Positions 48,063-59,609 of a DNA stretch of 64,000 bases are shown here, in pieces. Within the stretch, counting starts at the first letter, position 1, and each line of letters begins with the position of its first letter. The stretch comes from Glebionis coronaria (lineage: Eukaryota > Streptophyta > Magnoliopsida > Asterales > Asteraceae): NCBI GenBank assembly GCA_025667525.1, contig CM046876.1, positions 530,078,538-530,142,537 on the forward strand. The letters run 5' to 3'. The notes beneath the pieces are model-generated. The model made no database searches, was not told the DNA's origin, and saw only the letters and a program-made list of their open reading frames with translations. The translations under genes were made by a program, and so were the position numbers.

Positions 48063-50889
48063 ACAAGGGCGTTACCCGAGTTACAATAATGAAATAAACC
48101 TAGCATACTATGCTTGTCTTGAGCTCGTAGTCTTTGTCTTTCTTTTTCTTTTTCTTTCCTGGTGAACATGCTGATGTGATCTTTGATATCAATCTTTGAG
48201 CATTAATCTCTTGCCTTGATCTTGTGCATCCATCACTTGTGATCTTCGCCTCCTCGTGACACCATGTCCCACATACTTATACCTTCGTAATTCTTGAAAG
48301 CTTCAGAGATCGATACAGCGGAAGACTTAACTTTTAGGCTTTCTTGAATTAGATGAGGTATTAAGTGCATAAAGTATAAGCATGCGGGGATGACTTCTTC
48401 TGGGATTCCGCAACGCCACCGTCTTCAAATGCCGCAACATAAGTAGACACGAACGAAATGGCTTTGAACATTTCATTCTAAATCGGTAGCATTTTACCTC
48501 CGGTCGGTGAAGACCGTTGGACGATGTTAGATATCGTACCCGTGACGGATAGTTTCAATTAAGTAACTTCCTGACAGGATTTCGCGGGTAAACCCGTTCT
48601 CTTTATTCGACCGTCCAAAGCTGACTGCGAACATAAAGAGTGAATCATTTGGATAAAGATATCCGCATGATTTGAAGCCGTCAATTCATGTTCCTGGAAC
48701 AAGTGAAATTCAATTAAGAACTGCACCATCGTTGCTTTCCAGTTGTCACGAGCTTGATTCGTATAGAATCTTGCAAGTTACCTACCAAGTGCTTTTTGAG
48801 GTTAACACTAGAAGGATTTCCACTCATCACTGTGAACACTAAGGTGTCACTCTGAGTGTTCTGGCAAGATCACTAAGATATTGCGTAGAGGCCTGGAACG
48901 TGTTTAAATTCAGTTAAGAATTAAACAGCTGTTGCTTTCTAGTTATCACAAGTTTGATTCATAAAGAATCGCACAAGTCACCTACCATGAGCTTTTTGAT
49001 GTTCGCTCAAGAAGGATTTCCATCTTCATTGTAAATACTTTCGTATTACTCGGATGTTCAGGCAAGATCATGAAGATTTTGCGTAGGACTCTTAAAATCT
49101 TACTTTTCACAGTGTGTGAAGAAGCAAGGAATTATGAAAGTGTGTCCTAATGAGATATTTGATGATCTCAAATGGCTCTAGACTCGATCGTGCACTTTGG
49201 ATTTTAGTGATCGGAGGCTGGAGAGGAGTGCCACCATTTCAATACCAATTTATTCGGAGTGAATAAATCGATAGATAACGTGTTGTCTCCGTGTGATTAA
49301 AACAAATACCTTTTGAGAGATATCTGAGTTAGCTGGGATGGGTTGTGCATTGCATCACTGGGTCCATGATGTCTGTCTTCAATATCAAGAATCATTAAAA
49401 TGATCTCAATAGCATATGTGTTGACCCCGTTTCTGCCTAAGTTGTAAGGAGGGCTTCTTTCTTTACACCCTTTATCTTTACAATTCTTTTTCATTCTTCA
49501 ACCCCTTCAATGCTTACCAATACGTCATAACTAGCACCTTGTTGTGATTGTTCCAGTGCTAACTTAAGTACTTGGTCGGCATTCAGCTACGTTCACAATC
49601 TTTCTCCATCTTTCCTAAGGACTACTATTTCTAGCTATGGAATGTCCTTGGGAAGATTCCTCCGGTTCTGGAAGAATCATAGGACTTAACCTATCCTACC
49701 ATCCTTATGTCACCACAATCTTCATCGTCGTGAAATAAATGGGTTTCGGGTAAGTATATGTCACCATGAAAATCCATTTTGATATAGCAAAACCATTTTG
49801 CTCCCCCTTAACATATGCCACGATATTCGAAAACATTTCGCACATGTCGGGATGAGCCAGCACATTAAGTCAAACCATTTATGATAATATCCCATATTAA
49901 ATCACATTTTCTCCCCTATATTAAAAATATTAACCCAATCGATGTTTTTAATATCAATTGATTTAATGAAGTTTTAACAAAGGTTTTGGGAAGAAAAATG
50001 CAAGTCCGTGTTATCTTCATGATATCAAATGTGTGAGATATGATATCGATTTGTAACAAGATCACATATTCACCATATTAAAAAGAATTGACAAGGTTGG
50101 ACCTGATAGATGAGAACATCATATGATAAGATCAAATGATTCTTTTCAGCATATGTTGGTCGCCTCGTCACGTCTGAAGTCATCTCTTGACACCACGTGT
50201 ACGATTGGTATTGTTGTCTTGACACCAGTTAGTGAGCTTGGCACGTTCGGCATCGAAGATTCTGAATGCTTGACAATTGCTCCCCCTCAATTGTTGACCC
50301 GTGTTCTATTGAAAGAGCTGTAGTCGTCGGTTGAGTAGTCGCATCGTCGAGTATGTAGATACCAATTGTAGATAGCATGGTTGTAGAGATGATAGCTTCA
50401 TAAAAACAAGACTTCTCTTGTTTTAACAAATAAATGCACTGAGGCGTACATAGATTTGTGTTAGACCAAGTTATAAGGTAAACTTGATCCCTTACAAGGT
50501 TTTAAAGTAAACCTTGCCCGAGAAAATTAATTCCCGTTGTTAGCCAAAGCTTTCATAAGAAATACCTGACTTTAATGTGAAAACCGGGTTGCAGTCAGAA
50601 ATAACTACAAGCCATTTAGGCATGTTTTATGAAATATTTACAACTTTTGTACGAACTCTATTTATGGCGCCGTGTCGATATTAATCAACATTTCTAAGGC
50701 CGTAAATATTATCGTACCAAAAGACATGCCTTAGAAAAATAAAGTAAAAATATTTTTGGATTTTTCTAGATTTTTCAATTTTTATGGTTTTTATATGGTT
50801 TTATATTTTTGTATTTTGCTTTTGAGGATAAAAATATAAACAATATATACAAATGATCACCAAGGATACGAAGAATAGTTTTACCACCA
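48063..50889 (-). other. 3' untranslated region of the young Copia element
   Basis: No env-like or other credible frame in 2.8 kb. An imperfect tandem repeat of about 190 bp occupies 48716-48899 and 48910-49090 (shared words GTTGCTTTC(C/T)AGTT, AAGTTACCTACC/AAGTCACCTACC, AGAAGGATTTCCA). The segment 48230-48600 is shared with the old copy at 41640-42032. Confidence 0.65.
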
Positions 50890-53800
50890 CTATTCTTTCG
50901 CTTCATCTGCTAGCTCCTTAAGAGTCTCAGGCGAGAAGGTTCTCATTCCTAGCTTGTCGGCCAAAAATTCAATTCGAGCGCGATCTAAAGCCTTCGTGAA
51001 AATATCCGCCAATTGATACTCAGATCGGACAAAGTAAAGCTCGATCACTCCATTTTCCACTTGCTCCTTGATGAAATGGTAGCGAATGTCAATATGCTTC
51101 GACCAGGAGAATTGAACGTTGTTGCAGCATAAGGCAATTGCACTCTTGTTGTCACAGTACATCGGAATCTTGTTGAAACCTAGACCATAGTCGGTTAATT
51201 GCGATCTCATCCAAAGAATTTGAGCACAGCAACCGGACATAGCTATGTATTCTGCTTCCGTACTTGAAATTGCAGCGCTTTTCTGCCTTTTCGATGCCCA
51301 ACTGATTAGTCGATCTCCTAGTAGTTGCAAAGTTCCACTCGTGCTACGCCTTGTATCTTGACAACCCGCGTGATCCGCATCTGCATATGCCATTAGTGCA
51401 ATAGAAGAGTCCTTCGAATACCAAAGTCCCCGATTAATGGTTCCTTTAAGATATCGAAAGATCCTTTTAACAGTAGCTAAGTGTAACTCAGTAGGCCTAG
51501 TTTGATACCTGGCACACATACATATAGCAAACTGAAGATCAGGTCGACTGGCTGTGATATACAGAAGAGTACCGATCATTCCACGATAAAGTGTCGGATC
51601 AACGGAAACTCCATGTGGATCTGCATCAAGCTTAGATTTCTCCACCATTGGAGTGTCCACGGGGTCGCAAGATTCCATCTTATATTTCTTAAGCGATTCA
51701 AGGGCATATTTGGATTGATTAATAAAGATGCCTCTGGGACTCTGGGATATCTGAAGTCCTAAGAAGAATGATACCTTGCCCATCATTGACATCTTAAACT
51801 TGGAAGACATGAGTGTCCCAAACTCATCCGATAAGGTTTGGGTCGAGGCTGCAAATATAATATCATCAACATATATTTGTACCATAATCATATCTTTACC
51901 TCGTTTCTGAATGAACAGCGTGGGATCCACCTTGCCTTTTGCGAAGCCTTGAGTAATGAGGAATTGTGACAATAGATCATACCATGCGCGTGGAGCTTGC
52001 TTCAACCCATAGAGAGCCTTCTTAAGCTTGTACACATGATTTGGATAATTAGGATTCACAAAACCATCCGGCTGTTGAACATAGACTTCTTCCTTGATTT
52101 CACCATTAAGAAATGCCGTCTTCACATCCATCTGATAGACGATCATATTCATATGGGCTGCATAAGCAAGGAATAGTTTAATAGCTTCCAAACGGGCAAC
52201 AGGTGCAAAGGATTCCATAAAGTCGACGCCCAATAATTGCTTGTATCCACGAGCTACTAGTCGAGCTTTGTTTTTCAATATTCCGCCTAACTCATCGAGT
52301 TTCACCTTGTAAACCCATTTCAAAGTGAGTAACTGCACTTGATCCGGGCATGGGACACGTTCCCAAACATCAAGACGTATGAATTCGTTAAGTTCTTCTT
52401 GCATAGCTTCTATCCAACAGGATTGAGTAAAAGCTTGTTGCCATGTCTTAGGTTCAACTTCAGTGAGAAAAGCATCAAAGTGACAAAACATTGCACTTTC
52501 TTGTAACTGACTTCGTGTGGATACCGGACGATTAGGGTCACCAATAATAGAATCTATAGGATGATCCTTTGTCCACTTGCTGTCATGTTCACGAATCCGT
52601 GGATTGGAGTAAACTGTAGAAGGAGCTTCCTCTGTGGTGGACGACCCGGCTTGATTAGGGTCGGGAATAGGTACACCAAAGAATGGAAGTTCACGCATTT
52701 GAGCGAATTCCAAATCGTGATCATCATCATCCTCTTCATCATCAATAGGCATGACGTGGGTAGTTGTTACATGTGTTGGTTGAGAATTACTTGTGGATGG
52801 TATATCTTGACCAATTGTAGGTGCAGATGTATCTGATTGTGCTTCGGTTGCTGGAGCGACAACTTCGGTTACCGGAGCTATTACCTCAGGTTCTGGAGCA
52901 ACAATAGTTGGAGGAGTAAAGAATTCATCAAAGAACGGTTGAAACAACGTATCCCATTCCTTCCTAGTAGGTGGTATAAATGATGAAGTAGGGTTGTTTG
53001 GGACAAGACCAGAACTAACATTACTGGGTCCCATTTCATGAAGTGCGGGTTCAGAGCTGCTTTGCTCAGAAGCCATTGCTGTCAGCTCATCAAAATCAAC
53101 ATTCATAGTTTCGAGGATCTTGCGAGAGTTACGGTTGTAGATTCGGTATGCCTTCTTTGCGGGTGCGTAACCAATGAAAATACCAATATCAGCCTTTGGT
53201 TGAAGTTTTCCCAAATTGTCACCATCATTGTTTGGATAACAAAGAGAACCAAATACATGAAGATAGGATAAATCTGGTACTTTTCCATGGAGAAGCTCAT
53301 AAGGTGTTTTACCATGGCGTTTACGAATTAGTGACCTGTTTTGGGTGTACACTGCTGTAGATACTGCTTCTGCCCATAAAAATAATGGAGCCTTTGCGTA
53401 AATTAACATCGTTCGAGCAGCTTCCATAAGTGTGCGATTTCGCCTTTCAACGACACCGTTTTGTTGTGGAGTGCGTGCAACGGATGTTTCATGAGATATG
53501 CCAACTTCTTCATAATAATCACGCAAAATTTGATTCACAAATTCGGTTCCATTATCTGTACGAATGCGTCGGACAGTAGTGTTGAGACGCACTTGAATCA
53601 TCTTGAGAAATCTGATGATGAATTTAGGTGCCTCATTTTTTGCTTTAAGAAATTTCACCCATGTAAACCGTGAGTAATCATCGACAATGACGAGGATGTA
53701 CTTTTTGCCACTAAGACTTTCAACACGCATTGGCCCACAAAGATCCATATGCAACAGATAAAGTTTCTCTTGGTTGGTGTCTTCAGTCTTGGGTTTGTAA

Positions 53801-54219
53801 GACTTCTTAGTGCTTTTCCCCATTGTACACGCGGAACACATATGATCCTTGTGAAATGATAGTTTAGGAAGACCACGAACAAGTTCGTTTTTCGCCAAGT
53901 GATTAATAGCGTCAAAGTTAAGATGAGATAACTGTCGATGCCATAACCATGACTTAGTCTTCGATGCTTTGGAGAGAAGACATACGGGAGAAGCGGCCAT
54001 CATGTCTTGTAGAGACAAAGTATACAAATTATTCCCTCGAGTACCTTTCAATAAATCAACCCCTTCCAAATTCCGAATGAAGCAGGTATGCTCTCGAAAA
54101 GCAACTTCTAGGTTTGCATCACAAAATTGTCCCACAGAAAATAAATTGTGACCGAGACCCTCCACATAATACACTCTTGAAATAATAACGTTCCCAATAT
54201 GATATTCACCATAACCCAT
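50890..54219 (-). CDS. Copia pol: integrase, reverse transcriptase, RNase H
   Basis: An open frame of 1109 codons. Integrase zinc residues H94, H99, C128 and C131 come first, then the catalytic triad Asp159 (HMDLCGPM), Asp222 (RTDNGTEF) and Glu258 (NGVVERRNR) with exactly 35 residues between the last two. RT runs from about residue 610 ([20 protein letters not shown]), with the intact catalytic box YVDD at 783-786 (51862-51873). RNase H follows ([32 protein letters not shown]), and the frame ends shortly after IFTKAL. All catalytic residues look sound. The true frame begins upstream: the same phase is open back to TAG at 54286-54288, beyond which lies the protease. The listed Met is therefore internal. 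Confidence 0.93.
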   Translation of the reverse strand: MGYGEYHIGNVIISRVYYVEGLGHNLFSVGQFCDANLEVAFREHTCFIRNLEGVDLLKGTRGNNLYTLSLQDMMAASPVCLLSKASKTKSWLWHRQLSHLNFDAINHLAKNELVRGLPKLSFHKDHMCSACTMGKSTKKSYKPKTEDTNQEKLYLLHMDLCGPMRVESLSGKKYILVIVDDYSRFTWVKFLKAKNEAPKFIIRFLKMIQVRLNTTVRRIRTDNGTEFVNQILRDYYEEVGISHETSVARTPQQNGVVERRNRTLMEAARTMLIYAKAPLFLWAEAVSTAVYTQNRSLIRKRHGKTPYELLHGKVPDLSYLHVFGSLCYPNNDGDNLGKLQPKADIGIFIGYAPAKKAYRIYNRNSRKILETMNVDFDELTAMASEQSSSEPALHEMGPSNVSSGLVPNNPTSSFIPPTRKEWDTLFQPFFDEFFTPPTIVAPEPEVIAPVTEVVAPATEAQSDTSAPTIGQDIPSTSNSQPTHVTTTHVMPIDDEEDDDDHDLEFAQMRELPFFGVPIPDPNQAGSSTTEEAPSTVYSNPRIREHDSKWTKDHPIDSIIGDPNRPVSTRSQLQESAMFCHFDAFLTEVEPKTWQQAFTQSCWIEAMQEELNEFIRLDVWERVPCPDQVQLLTLKWVYKVKLDELGGILKNKARLVARGYKQLLGVDFMESFAPVARLEAIKLFLAYAAHMNMIVYQMDVKTAFLNGEIKEEVYVQQPDGFVNPNYPNHVYKLKKALYGLKQAPRAWYDLLSQFLITQGFAKGKVDPTLFIQKRGKDMIMVQIYVDDIIFAASTQTLSDEFGTLMSSKFKMSMMGKVSFFLGLQISQSPRGIFINQSKYALESLKKYKMESCDPVDTPMVEKSKLDADPHGVSVDPTLYRGMIGTLLYITASRPDLQFAICMCARYQTRPTELHLATVKRIFRYLKGTINRGLWYSKDSSIALMAYADADHAGCQDTRRSTSGTLQLLGDRLISWASKRQKSAAISSTEAEYIAMSGCCAQILWMRSQLTDYGLGFNKIPMYCDNKSAIALCCNNVQFSWSKHIDIRYHFIKEQVENGVIELYFVRSEYQLADIFTKALDRARIEFLADKLGMRTFSPETLKELADEAKE

Positions 54220-54302
54220 TATCTTTGCAATATGATCATTTCCAAATCGAACCGTACCAAGAAACTTGCTGACGAAATTTCTGAGCTAAGAGCGATCTCC
54301 GG
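54220..54302 (-). pseudogene. gag-pol junction holding the protease motif, broken by a frame change and a stop
   Basis: On the minus strand the aspartic protease motif LDSGCSKHM (Asp codon within 54319-54327) is in the pol phase, while gag is still open in its own phase and runs over it to a stop at 54303. The pol phase here is -1 relative to gag. A TAG at 54286-54288, one transition from a Gln codon, then blocks the pol phase between protease and integrase. The result is one frame change plus one stop in an otherwise complete element. Confidence 0.8.
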
Positions 54303-57300
54303 TCATATGCTTGGAGCAACCAGAGTCCAAATACCAGAGAACAATTTGGACCACCTGTTTTCAATAACAACAGTAGACAATGCATTGGAAACTATTGGTT
54401 CCGGAGTGTTAGCAGATACAGAGATAGAATTATCAGAATTGCTAACATTTTTGAGACCCTTAGTTTTCCTGCGTTTTCTAATGATAGTTTTAGCACTAAC
54501 AGGTTTTACTGTTCCAACTTTCTTAGGTTTTGGATTATTCGCGGGCACTACAGTGGGAGTAGACCTATTTAAAGGGCACTTGGTTCCTACAGTAGTGTCG
54601 GTGTTCCTAGTTAAAGGACACGCTTGTGTTTTGGTAGCCTTGGTACTCCTAGTTAAAGGGCACGCTTTCTTCGCTGTAGTGGGAGTGATCCTAGTCAAAG
54701 GGCACATATTTCCTACTATAGTGAAAGTTCTACCAGTGGGGCGCCACATCCAGCCAACTTGGGTTAACACTTTCCCAGTCGGTTTCCATTCTAATCCATT
54801 TTTCCGGGCATGCATCTCATTCACATGGTCAATAAGGCAAGAATCATGACGACTAGAAAACATACATTCATTGCAATTCCAACATTTTAAATTAGAATTC
54901 ACAGTAGGCTTAGAACACTGCACAACCGCAGAGCCTTTAAGTTTAGGTACATGATTCTTTTTATTCAAAACAGAAATAACATTCCTAGGATGGGCTTCTA
55001 CTTTCTTCTTCACTTGACTACTAGATGGGGGCAAGATCCTATCATTCTTCTTGTTTCTCTTAAGCTTAGATCTTTGAGCCTTAGTAGTGGTGCTTACTCC
55101 TGTAGAAGGCAACACGGGAATATTAGAAGCTGGTTTTGATTCCGCCTTATCTTTAGTGACCAAAGTTTGAGATTGTTTAGTCCTAGGGACCTTGTTAAGT
55201 GGTGTGGCGGCTATAAGGTTCTTTTTGATTGCACTAGAGGACGATGCTGAGATAGTGGCTGCGTTATCCACAACATTCTTACCTTTTAGAGTACGAAGTG
55301 TTTCCTTTAACTCAGCCAAGACCAGATTCTTATCACAAATTTGTTCCCTCAAATCAGATATTTCCATCGACTTTCGATTCAATTGTTCAATCAATGATTG
55401 ATTCTGTGTAGTGGTATCAACACATGCGGGCTGTACTGAATCGAAGAGTCGTGTATTTTTCTGTTTTAAGTTATCAACTTTGGACAAAATCTTGGAAACT
55501 CGATTATCTAGATCCAGTTTAAGATTCTCAGCGGCCTCAAGTACGTTCACACAGTTAAGCTCCTTAGATTTCTCTATGGCTATCGGCAAAGACTTAGCAA
55601 CCTTGTCACTTGGCTGACGCTGTTTTGATTGTAAATTCAATCGAAAATTCTTTTCAAAGTTTGCATCATCGATATTAACACCTTCGAATGACGTTTCGAA
55701 GATTTCTTGAATAAATTGTTGCTTGCATTCAAGCGAAATACAATGTGTTTGAATCTCATCAAAACGTTTTGAAAGCGAAGAATATGAATCTTGAAGCTTT
55801 AAAAATTCAGCGTCAGATTCGTGACAAGTACTATCTACCACATTATCCACAGATTCAACATTATGCACAATAGAATCATTATCAACACTTGTATTCACAC
55901 AGACAGAAACTATATCATGAGACATCACTTGATTCAGAAGCAGATCATTATGGCGTGAAACCCGTTCTATTTCAAGTAAACTGTTTTCATAAGCATCTTC
56001 CATTTCATTGAAAACACGTCTAACTTCTTCAATTTCCAAAAACAAATCTTGATCAATATTACGAAGACAAGCTTTAACATTGTTTACAAACGGAACAATT
56101 TCATCTCGAAACGCAGCTCTACTGTGCTCAAAGTTCCATTCACCTTCCGTTATGGCCGTGGCCGTCGTACGTTCCAAAATGACCTTGTCAAAATCGGCTA
56201 AGTGTTGGTGAACCGTATTTAAGTTAACAGACGCCTTACTTACCGGTGGAATTAACTTTGTTAAATCCTTTTTGACGAGTGTAGGAGACGTACTAGGAAG
56301 GTTTTCACTTGACAAACTTTGGGGCACAAGAACTGTTAATTCTGCTAATTCCTTTTGTAAGCGAATGCGTGTCTTTTTCGAAAATTGATCTTTGTTATGT
56401 TGATCATAATCAATTGTATGGAATTTTGAAAGCATTTTAGAATGAGTTTCATCCCCAAGTGATTGTGTCTCCTCAGTACTACGAACAAAAGGTGCTTCTT
56501 TCGATTTTCCAATTATAGTCATGTCATAAAGATCGAGAATATATTCCTGAGCTTGTTTTGCATAACCGGGATTAGGTGGTAAATCTTGAAGACGTTTAAG
56601 TTCGAATTCTTTAAATGATTTAGTTAAAAGATGAACCTTTTCTGTGGAAGCGTATTGTTTTAAAAGCTGTTGTTCTTTGAATTTAAGAAGTTTGGTAGCA
56701 TTAATTTCCGATTCAACCTTTTTAGACTCGAGAGTTTCGAAATCCATTTTAAGTTTCTGAAAATCATTGACAACCGACTCTTTTTCCTTTAATTCATTGG
56801 AAAGATTAGCTTTTAATGATTCTATTTCTTTCAAGTGTTCAATCTTTTCAAAACAAAATTGGTCAAATTCAGAACATGTTATTTTCTCTTCTTGAGGGAC
56901 CATTTCAAAAGTTTTGACCTTTTCTTTATGCAACGCAAGCTCAGCAGTTAGGGTGGAATTCGTATCTACGGATTGTCTGAGGGCCATATGCATTTGATCA
57001 ATAATATGTTTAGGCACCATGACCAAATCATGTTGAGCATAAGATTCCATACCCGTCGTAGCATTTGGTTGAGGTTCATTCAAATGTGTAGGATTGGGTA
57101 CCACATCATTTGAGTTACTAGTTCCCGAATGCTGTTCAAGGTTGTCATTGTCATGCCCAACTTGATGTTGGTTATCATCAATTTTATTAGATGTGGTTGG
57201 TACCTCACTGATGACATCAGAACCGTAGTGAGAGAGATTAGCAACAAGAGCAGCTTGGGCAGAGTGAATGTCATCACAATCCAAATCGTATGCATCAAGA

Positions 57301-58784
57301 TCGTCCGCTTGATAAGCTGCATTAGAAGTGGAAACGACTGCAATGCCTTCAGTATCTGCTGCCCCTGGGTCTGCCAGAAATGCCAACTCCTCTGAATCCA
57401 AAATCTTCCCCTTAGACTGAGCATCAACCAAATACATCTTCTCACGAAACCATGCATCATCCCTCCTCCTTTTCGGCTGAGTGCATTCCCTAGCCATATG
57501 ACCTTGTCCTCGGCAATTGTAGCAAGTCACAACCTTCTTAGGACCAATAGGACTCCCATTTCCACTAGCTTGAGAATTCACAGCTTGATTGTTCCCAGTC
57601 CTTGTAGGAGGTCCATATGAATTTTGCCTTCCCTGAATAGGTTGCACCGTCACTTGACCATCTTGAACAGTGGCTTGTTGTCGAGGATTTGAGGAGGTGC
57701 GGAGCTGATTGTTTGTTGGTGGAAATCCTCTAGTTGCAACAAGTTTTGACAAGTATGCGGTAAGATGGTTTAAAACATCAGCTGGCGTATCATTTGGAGT
57801 AAAGACCGGTGCTTGGATTGGTGGAAGTTCATTAGAGTAGAAAGCTTGTGCTGGTTGTGCTTCAATTGGAAAATATCCTTGCTGAGGAGTATAGCCCAAT
57901 GGAGAAGTGTTGGTTTGTGATGGTGATGTTTGATATGGTGGTTGCTGTTGAAAAGATTGTTGATGAACACTTTGTTGATATTCTTGCTGTGGCTGCTGAT
58001 AGATGTGTGGTGGTGGCTGCTGCAAGTATGATGGTTGTTGATAAGTAAAAGCCATGTTTTGTTGAGAAGCATACATTGCAAGTGGATCATGAATTTGAGG
58101 TGTAGACAACCGAGCCTCGATCACATGGCATTCGTGTTGTTGAAGAAAAGCTTGAAGTTGATCCACATTGGTGTTATGCAAGTCCTTAGCCAATTTAACA
58201 TCCGTCACGTATTTTTTCCATTCTGGAGGAAGAGTGTTCAAATACTTGGTGTTCAATTTAAAGGTAGGGATTGCCATGCCATAGATATTAAGCTCATTCA
58301 ACAATAGGGTAAATCTCAGATAGTAATCATTGAGAGTCTCCCCTGGCACATAGGCAAACTTATCAAAAGTATCATAAAGCTTACACTCTCGTTCTTGTTT
58401 AGTTAACGAGGTGCCTTGCATTAGAACCCGAATTCTATCCCATAACTCTTTGGCAACTTTATGTTTGCTGACGAGTTTGTAGACATCTGGAGGAAGGGCT
58501 TGAAGAATGATGTTTGTAGCATACTTATCACATTTATCTTGAATCTTCATATCTCCAGTCAACTCACCCGTTGTGCGAGGACGAGTGGTCGTACCTTCCG
58601 TCACAGTACCATAATCTAATGGTCCATTGAGCACCGATGCCCAAATAAGATGTCCATTCTCCTTGTTCAACATATAAAGTTCCATTCGGGAAGCCCATTC
58701 CTCATACATAGTCTTCACCAACATTGGTGGACGATTATCCGTACCCGAGAGGATGGACTTATCCGTAAGAGATGTGTACTCCAT
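54303..58784 (-). CDS. Copia gag with long coiled-coil extension
   Basis: 1493 codons from an ATG about 800 bp after the primer site. Residues 1-230 form the UBN2-type gag core (CDKYATNIILQALPPDVYKL, KELWDRIRVLMQGTSLTKQE). A Gln/Pro/Tyr-rich stretch follows (240-360). The zinc knuckle CYNCRGQGHMAREC has Cys421, Cys424, His429 and Cys434. Residues 600-1170 are charged and helical, probably coiled coil. A second Cys/His cluster CWNCNECMFSSRHDSCLIDH begins at Cys1301. The end lies in the phase that overlaps the protease motif. The length far exceeds a minimal gag, so the middle region is a lineage-specific extension of unknown role. Confidence 0.88.
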   Translation of the reverse strand: MEYTSLTDKSILSGTDNRPPMLVKTMYEEWASRMELYMLNKENGHLIWASVLNGPLDYGTVTEGTTTRPRTTGELTGDMKIQDKCDKYATNIILQALPPDVYKLVSKHKVAKELWDRIRVLMQGTSLTKQERECKLYDTFDKFAYVPGETLNDYYLRFTLLLNELNIYGMAIPTFKLNTKYLNTLPPEWKKYVTDVKLAKDLHNTNVDQLQAFLQQHECHVIEARLSTPQIHDPLAMYASQQNMAFTYQQPSYLQQPPPHIYQQPQQEYQQSVHQQSFQQQPPYQTSPSQTNTSPLGYTPQQGYFPIEAQPAQAFYSNELPPIQAPVFTPNDTPADVLNHLTAYLSKLVATRGFPPTNNQLRTSSNPRQQATVQDGQVTVQPIQGRQNSYGPPTRTGNNQAVNSQASGNGSPIGPKKVVTCYNCRGQGHMARECTQPKRRRDDAWFREKMYLVDAQSKGKILDSEELAFLADPGAADTEGIAVVSTSNAAYQADDLDAYDLDCDDIHSAQAALVANLSHYGSDVISEVPTTSNKIDDNQHQVGHDNDNLEQHSGTSNSNDVVPNPTHLNEPQPNATTGMESYAQHDLVMVPKHIIDQMHMALRQSVDTNSTLTAELALHKEKVKTFEMVPQEEKITCSEFDQFCFEKIEHLKEIESLKANLSNELKEKESVVNDFQKLKMDFETLESKKVESEINATKLLKFKEQQLLKQYASTEKVHLLTKSFKEFELKRLQDLPPNPGYAKQAQEYILDLYDMTIIGKSKEAPFVRSTEETQSLGDETHSKMLSKFHTIDYDQHNKDQFSKKTRIRLQKELAELTVLVPQSLSSENLPSTSPTLVKKDLTKLIPPVSKASVNLNTVHQHLADFDKVILERTTATAITEGEWNFEHSRAAFRDEIVPFVNNVKACLRNIDQDLFLEIEEVRRVFNEMEDAYENSLLEIERVSRHNDLLLNQVMSHDIVSVCVNTSVDNDSIVHNVESVDNVVDSTCHESDAEFLKLQDSYSSLSKRFDEIQTHCISLECKQQFIQEIFETSFEGVNIDDANFEKNFRLNLQSKQRQPSDKVAKSLPIAIEKSKELNCVNVLEAAENLKLDLDNRVSKILSKVDNLKQKNTRLFDSVQPACVDTTTQNQSLIEQLNRKSMEISDLREQICDKNLVLAELKETLRTLKGKNVVDNAATISASSSSAIKKNLIAATPLNKVPRTKQSQTLVTKDKAESKPASNIPVLPSTGVSTTTKAQRSKLKRNKKNDRILPPSSSQVKKKVEAHPRNVISVLNKKNHVPKLKGSAVVQCSKPTVNSNLKCWNCNECMFSSRHDSCLIDHVNEMHARKNGLEWKPTGKVLTQVGWMWRPTGRTFTIVGNMCPLTRITPTTAKKACPLTRSTKATKTQACPLTRNTDTTVGTKCPLNRSTPTVVPANNPKPKKVGTVKPVSAKTIIRKRRKTKGLKNVSNSDNSISVSANTPEPIVSNALSTVVIENRWSKLFSGIWTLVAPSI

Positions 58785-59590
58785 TTCAATAAGTTAAGAT
58801 TTACAAAGTTGATCGAACAATGAAATAAGGTTAAGTATTTTTGTGTTGTTGTGAGTTATAATCGAGAAACAATGTTAAAATCCCCTAAAATATGTTCTCG
58901 ATAAACTAAAAATTCCAAGTCAAAATTACACACGGTTCGAAATTTTTTATGGAAAAAATTGTGATTATCGGAATGCCAGATCGGAATGTCAGATCGTAAT
59001 ACCAGATCGGAATAGAGAACTGTCGAAATGTTGTTGGTATCGAAATTCCTAGATCGCAATGCAAAGCTGTCGCAATAATTCAGATCGCAAAGTCCTATCG
59101 TAAAGATTCAGATCGCAATGAACTATCGGAATACTCAGATCGCAATACCCAGATCGCAAAGTAGCTGACAAAATTCGAGCAGAGTAACGACTTAAAATAC
59201 TTCCTTATACCCGTCGGAATCTCAGATCGCAATAGCTATCGGAATGATTCAGATCGGAATAAGTGATAAAAATCCAACGATCGCAATGTAGAAACCTAAC
59301 CCTTTCCGATGGTTAAGTTATTGCGATGGAGGCCCAAGTACAGTTTGTACTTTCCGATGGATCTTTCTGCTAGAATTTCGGAATGAAGAACACCAACTTT
59401 TTTGCACTTTTGATCCAAGAACGATGATGTTTTAACGCAAACCAAGATACCAAGAACAGTTTAACACGAATCCCTATGTTACACTACTTTAAACTTCGAT
59501 CCAACACAAAAAAAATTTTGAAGATTCGGCTAAAAACAAACCAACAATCTACGAAATGTTTAGAACACAAAAACAAACCTATATTTCATC
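58785..59590 (-). other. untranslated leader of the young Copia element with a motif array
   Basis: Between 58966 and 59298 the decamer AGATCG(C/G/T)AA(T/A) occurs about 11 times, plus about 7 shorter relatives such as TATCGGAAT. The array is upstream of gag and downstream of the primer site, where packaging or translation signals usually lie. No coding frame. Confidence 0.8.
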
Positions 59591-59607
59591 CCAAGCTCTT
59601 GATACCA
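59591..59607 (-). other. primer binding site, initiator Met tRNA type
   Basis: The minus strand reads TGGTATCAAGAGCTTGG two bases after the 5' LTR, the usual Copia primer site with one extra A. Confidence 0.9.
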
Positions 59608-59609
59608 TT

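Noticed and set aside
54199..54849. A 216-codon plus-strand ORF with a repeated Val-Lys-Gly-His phrase
   Set aside because: It is the antisense shadow of the repetitive C-terminal part of Copia gag.
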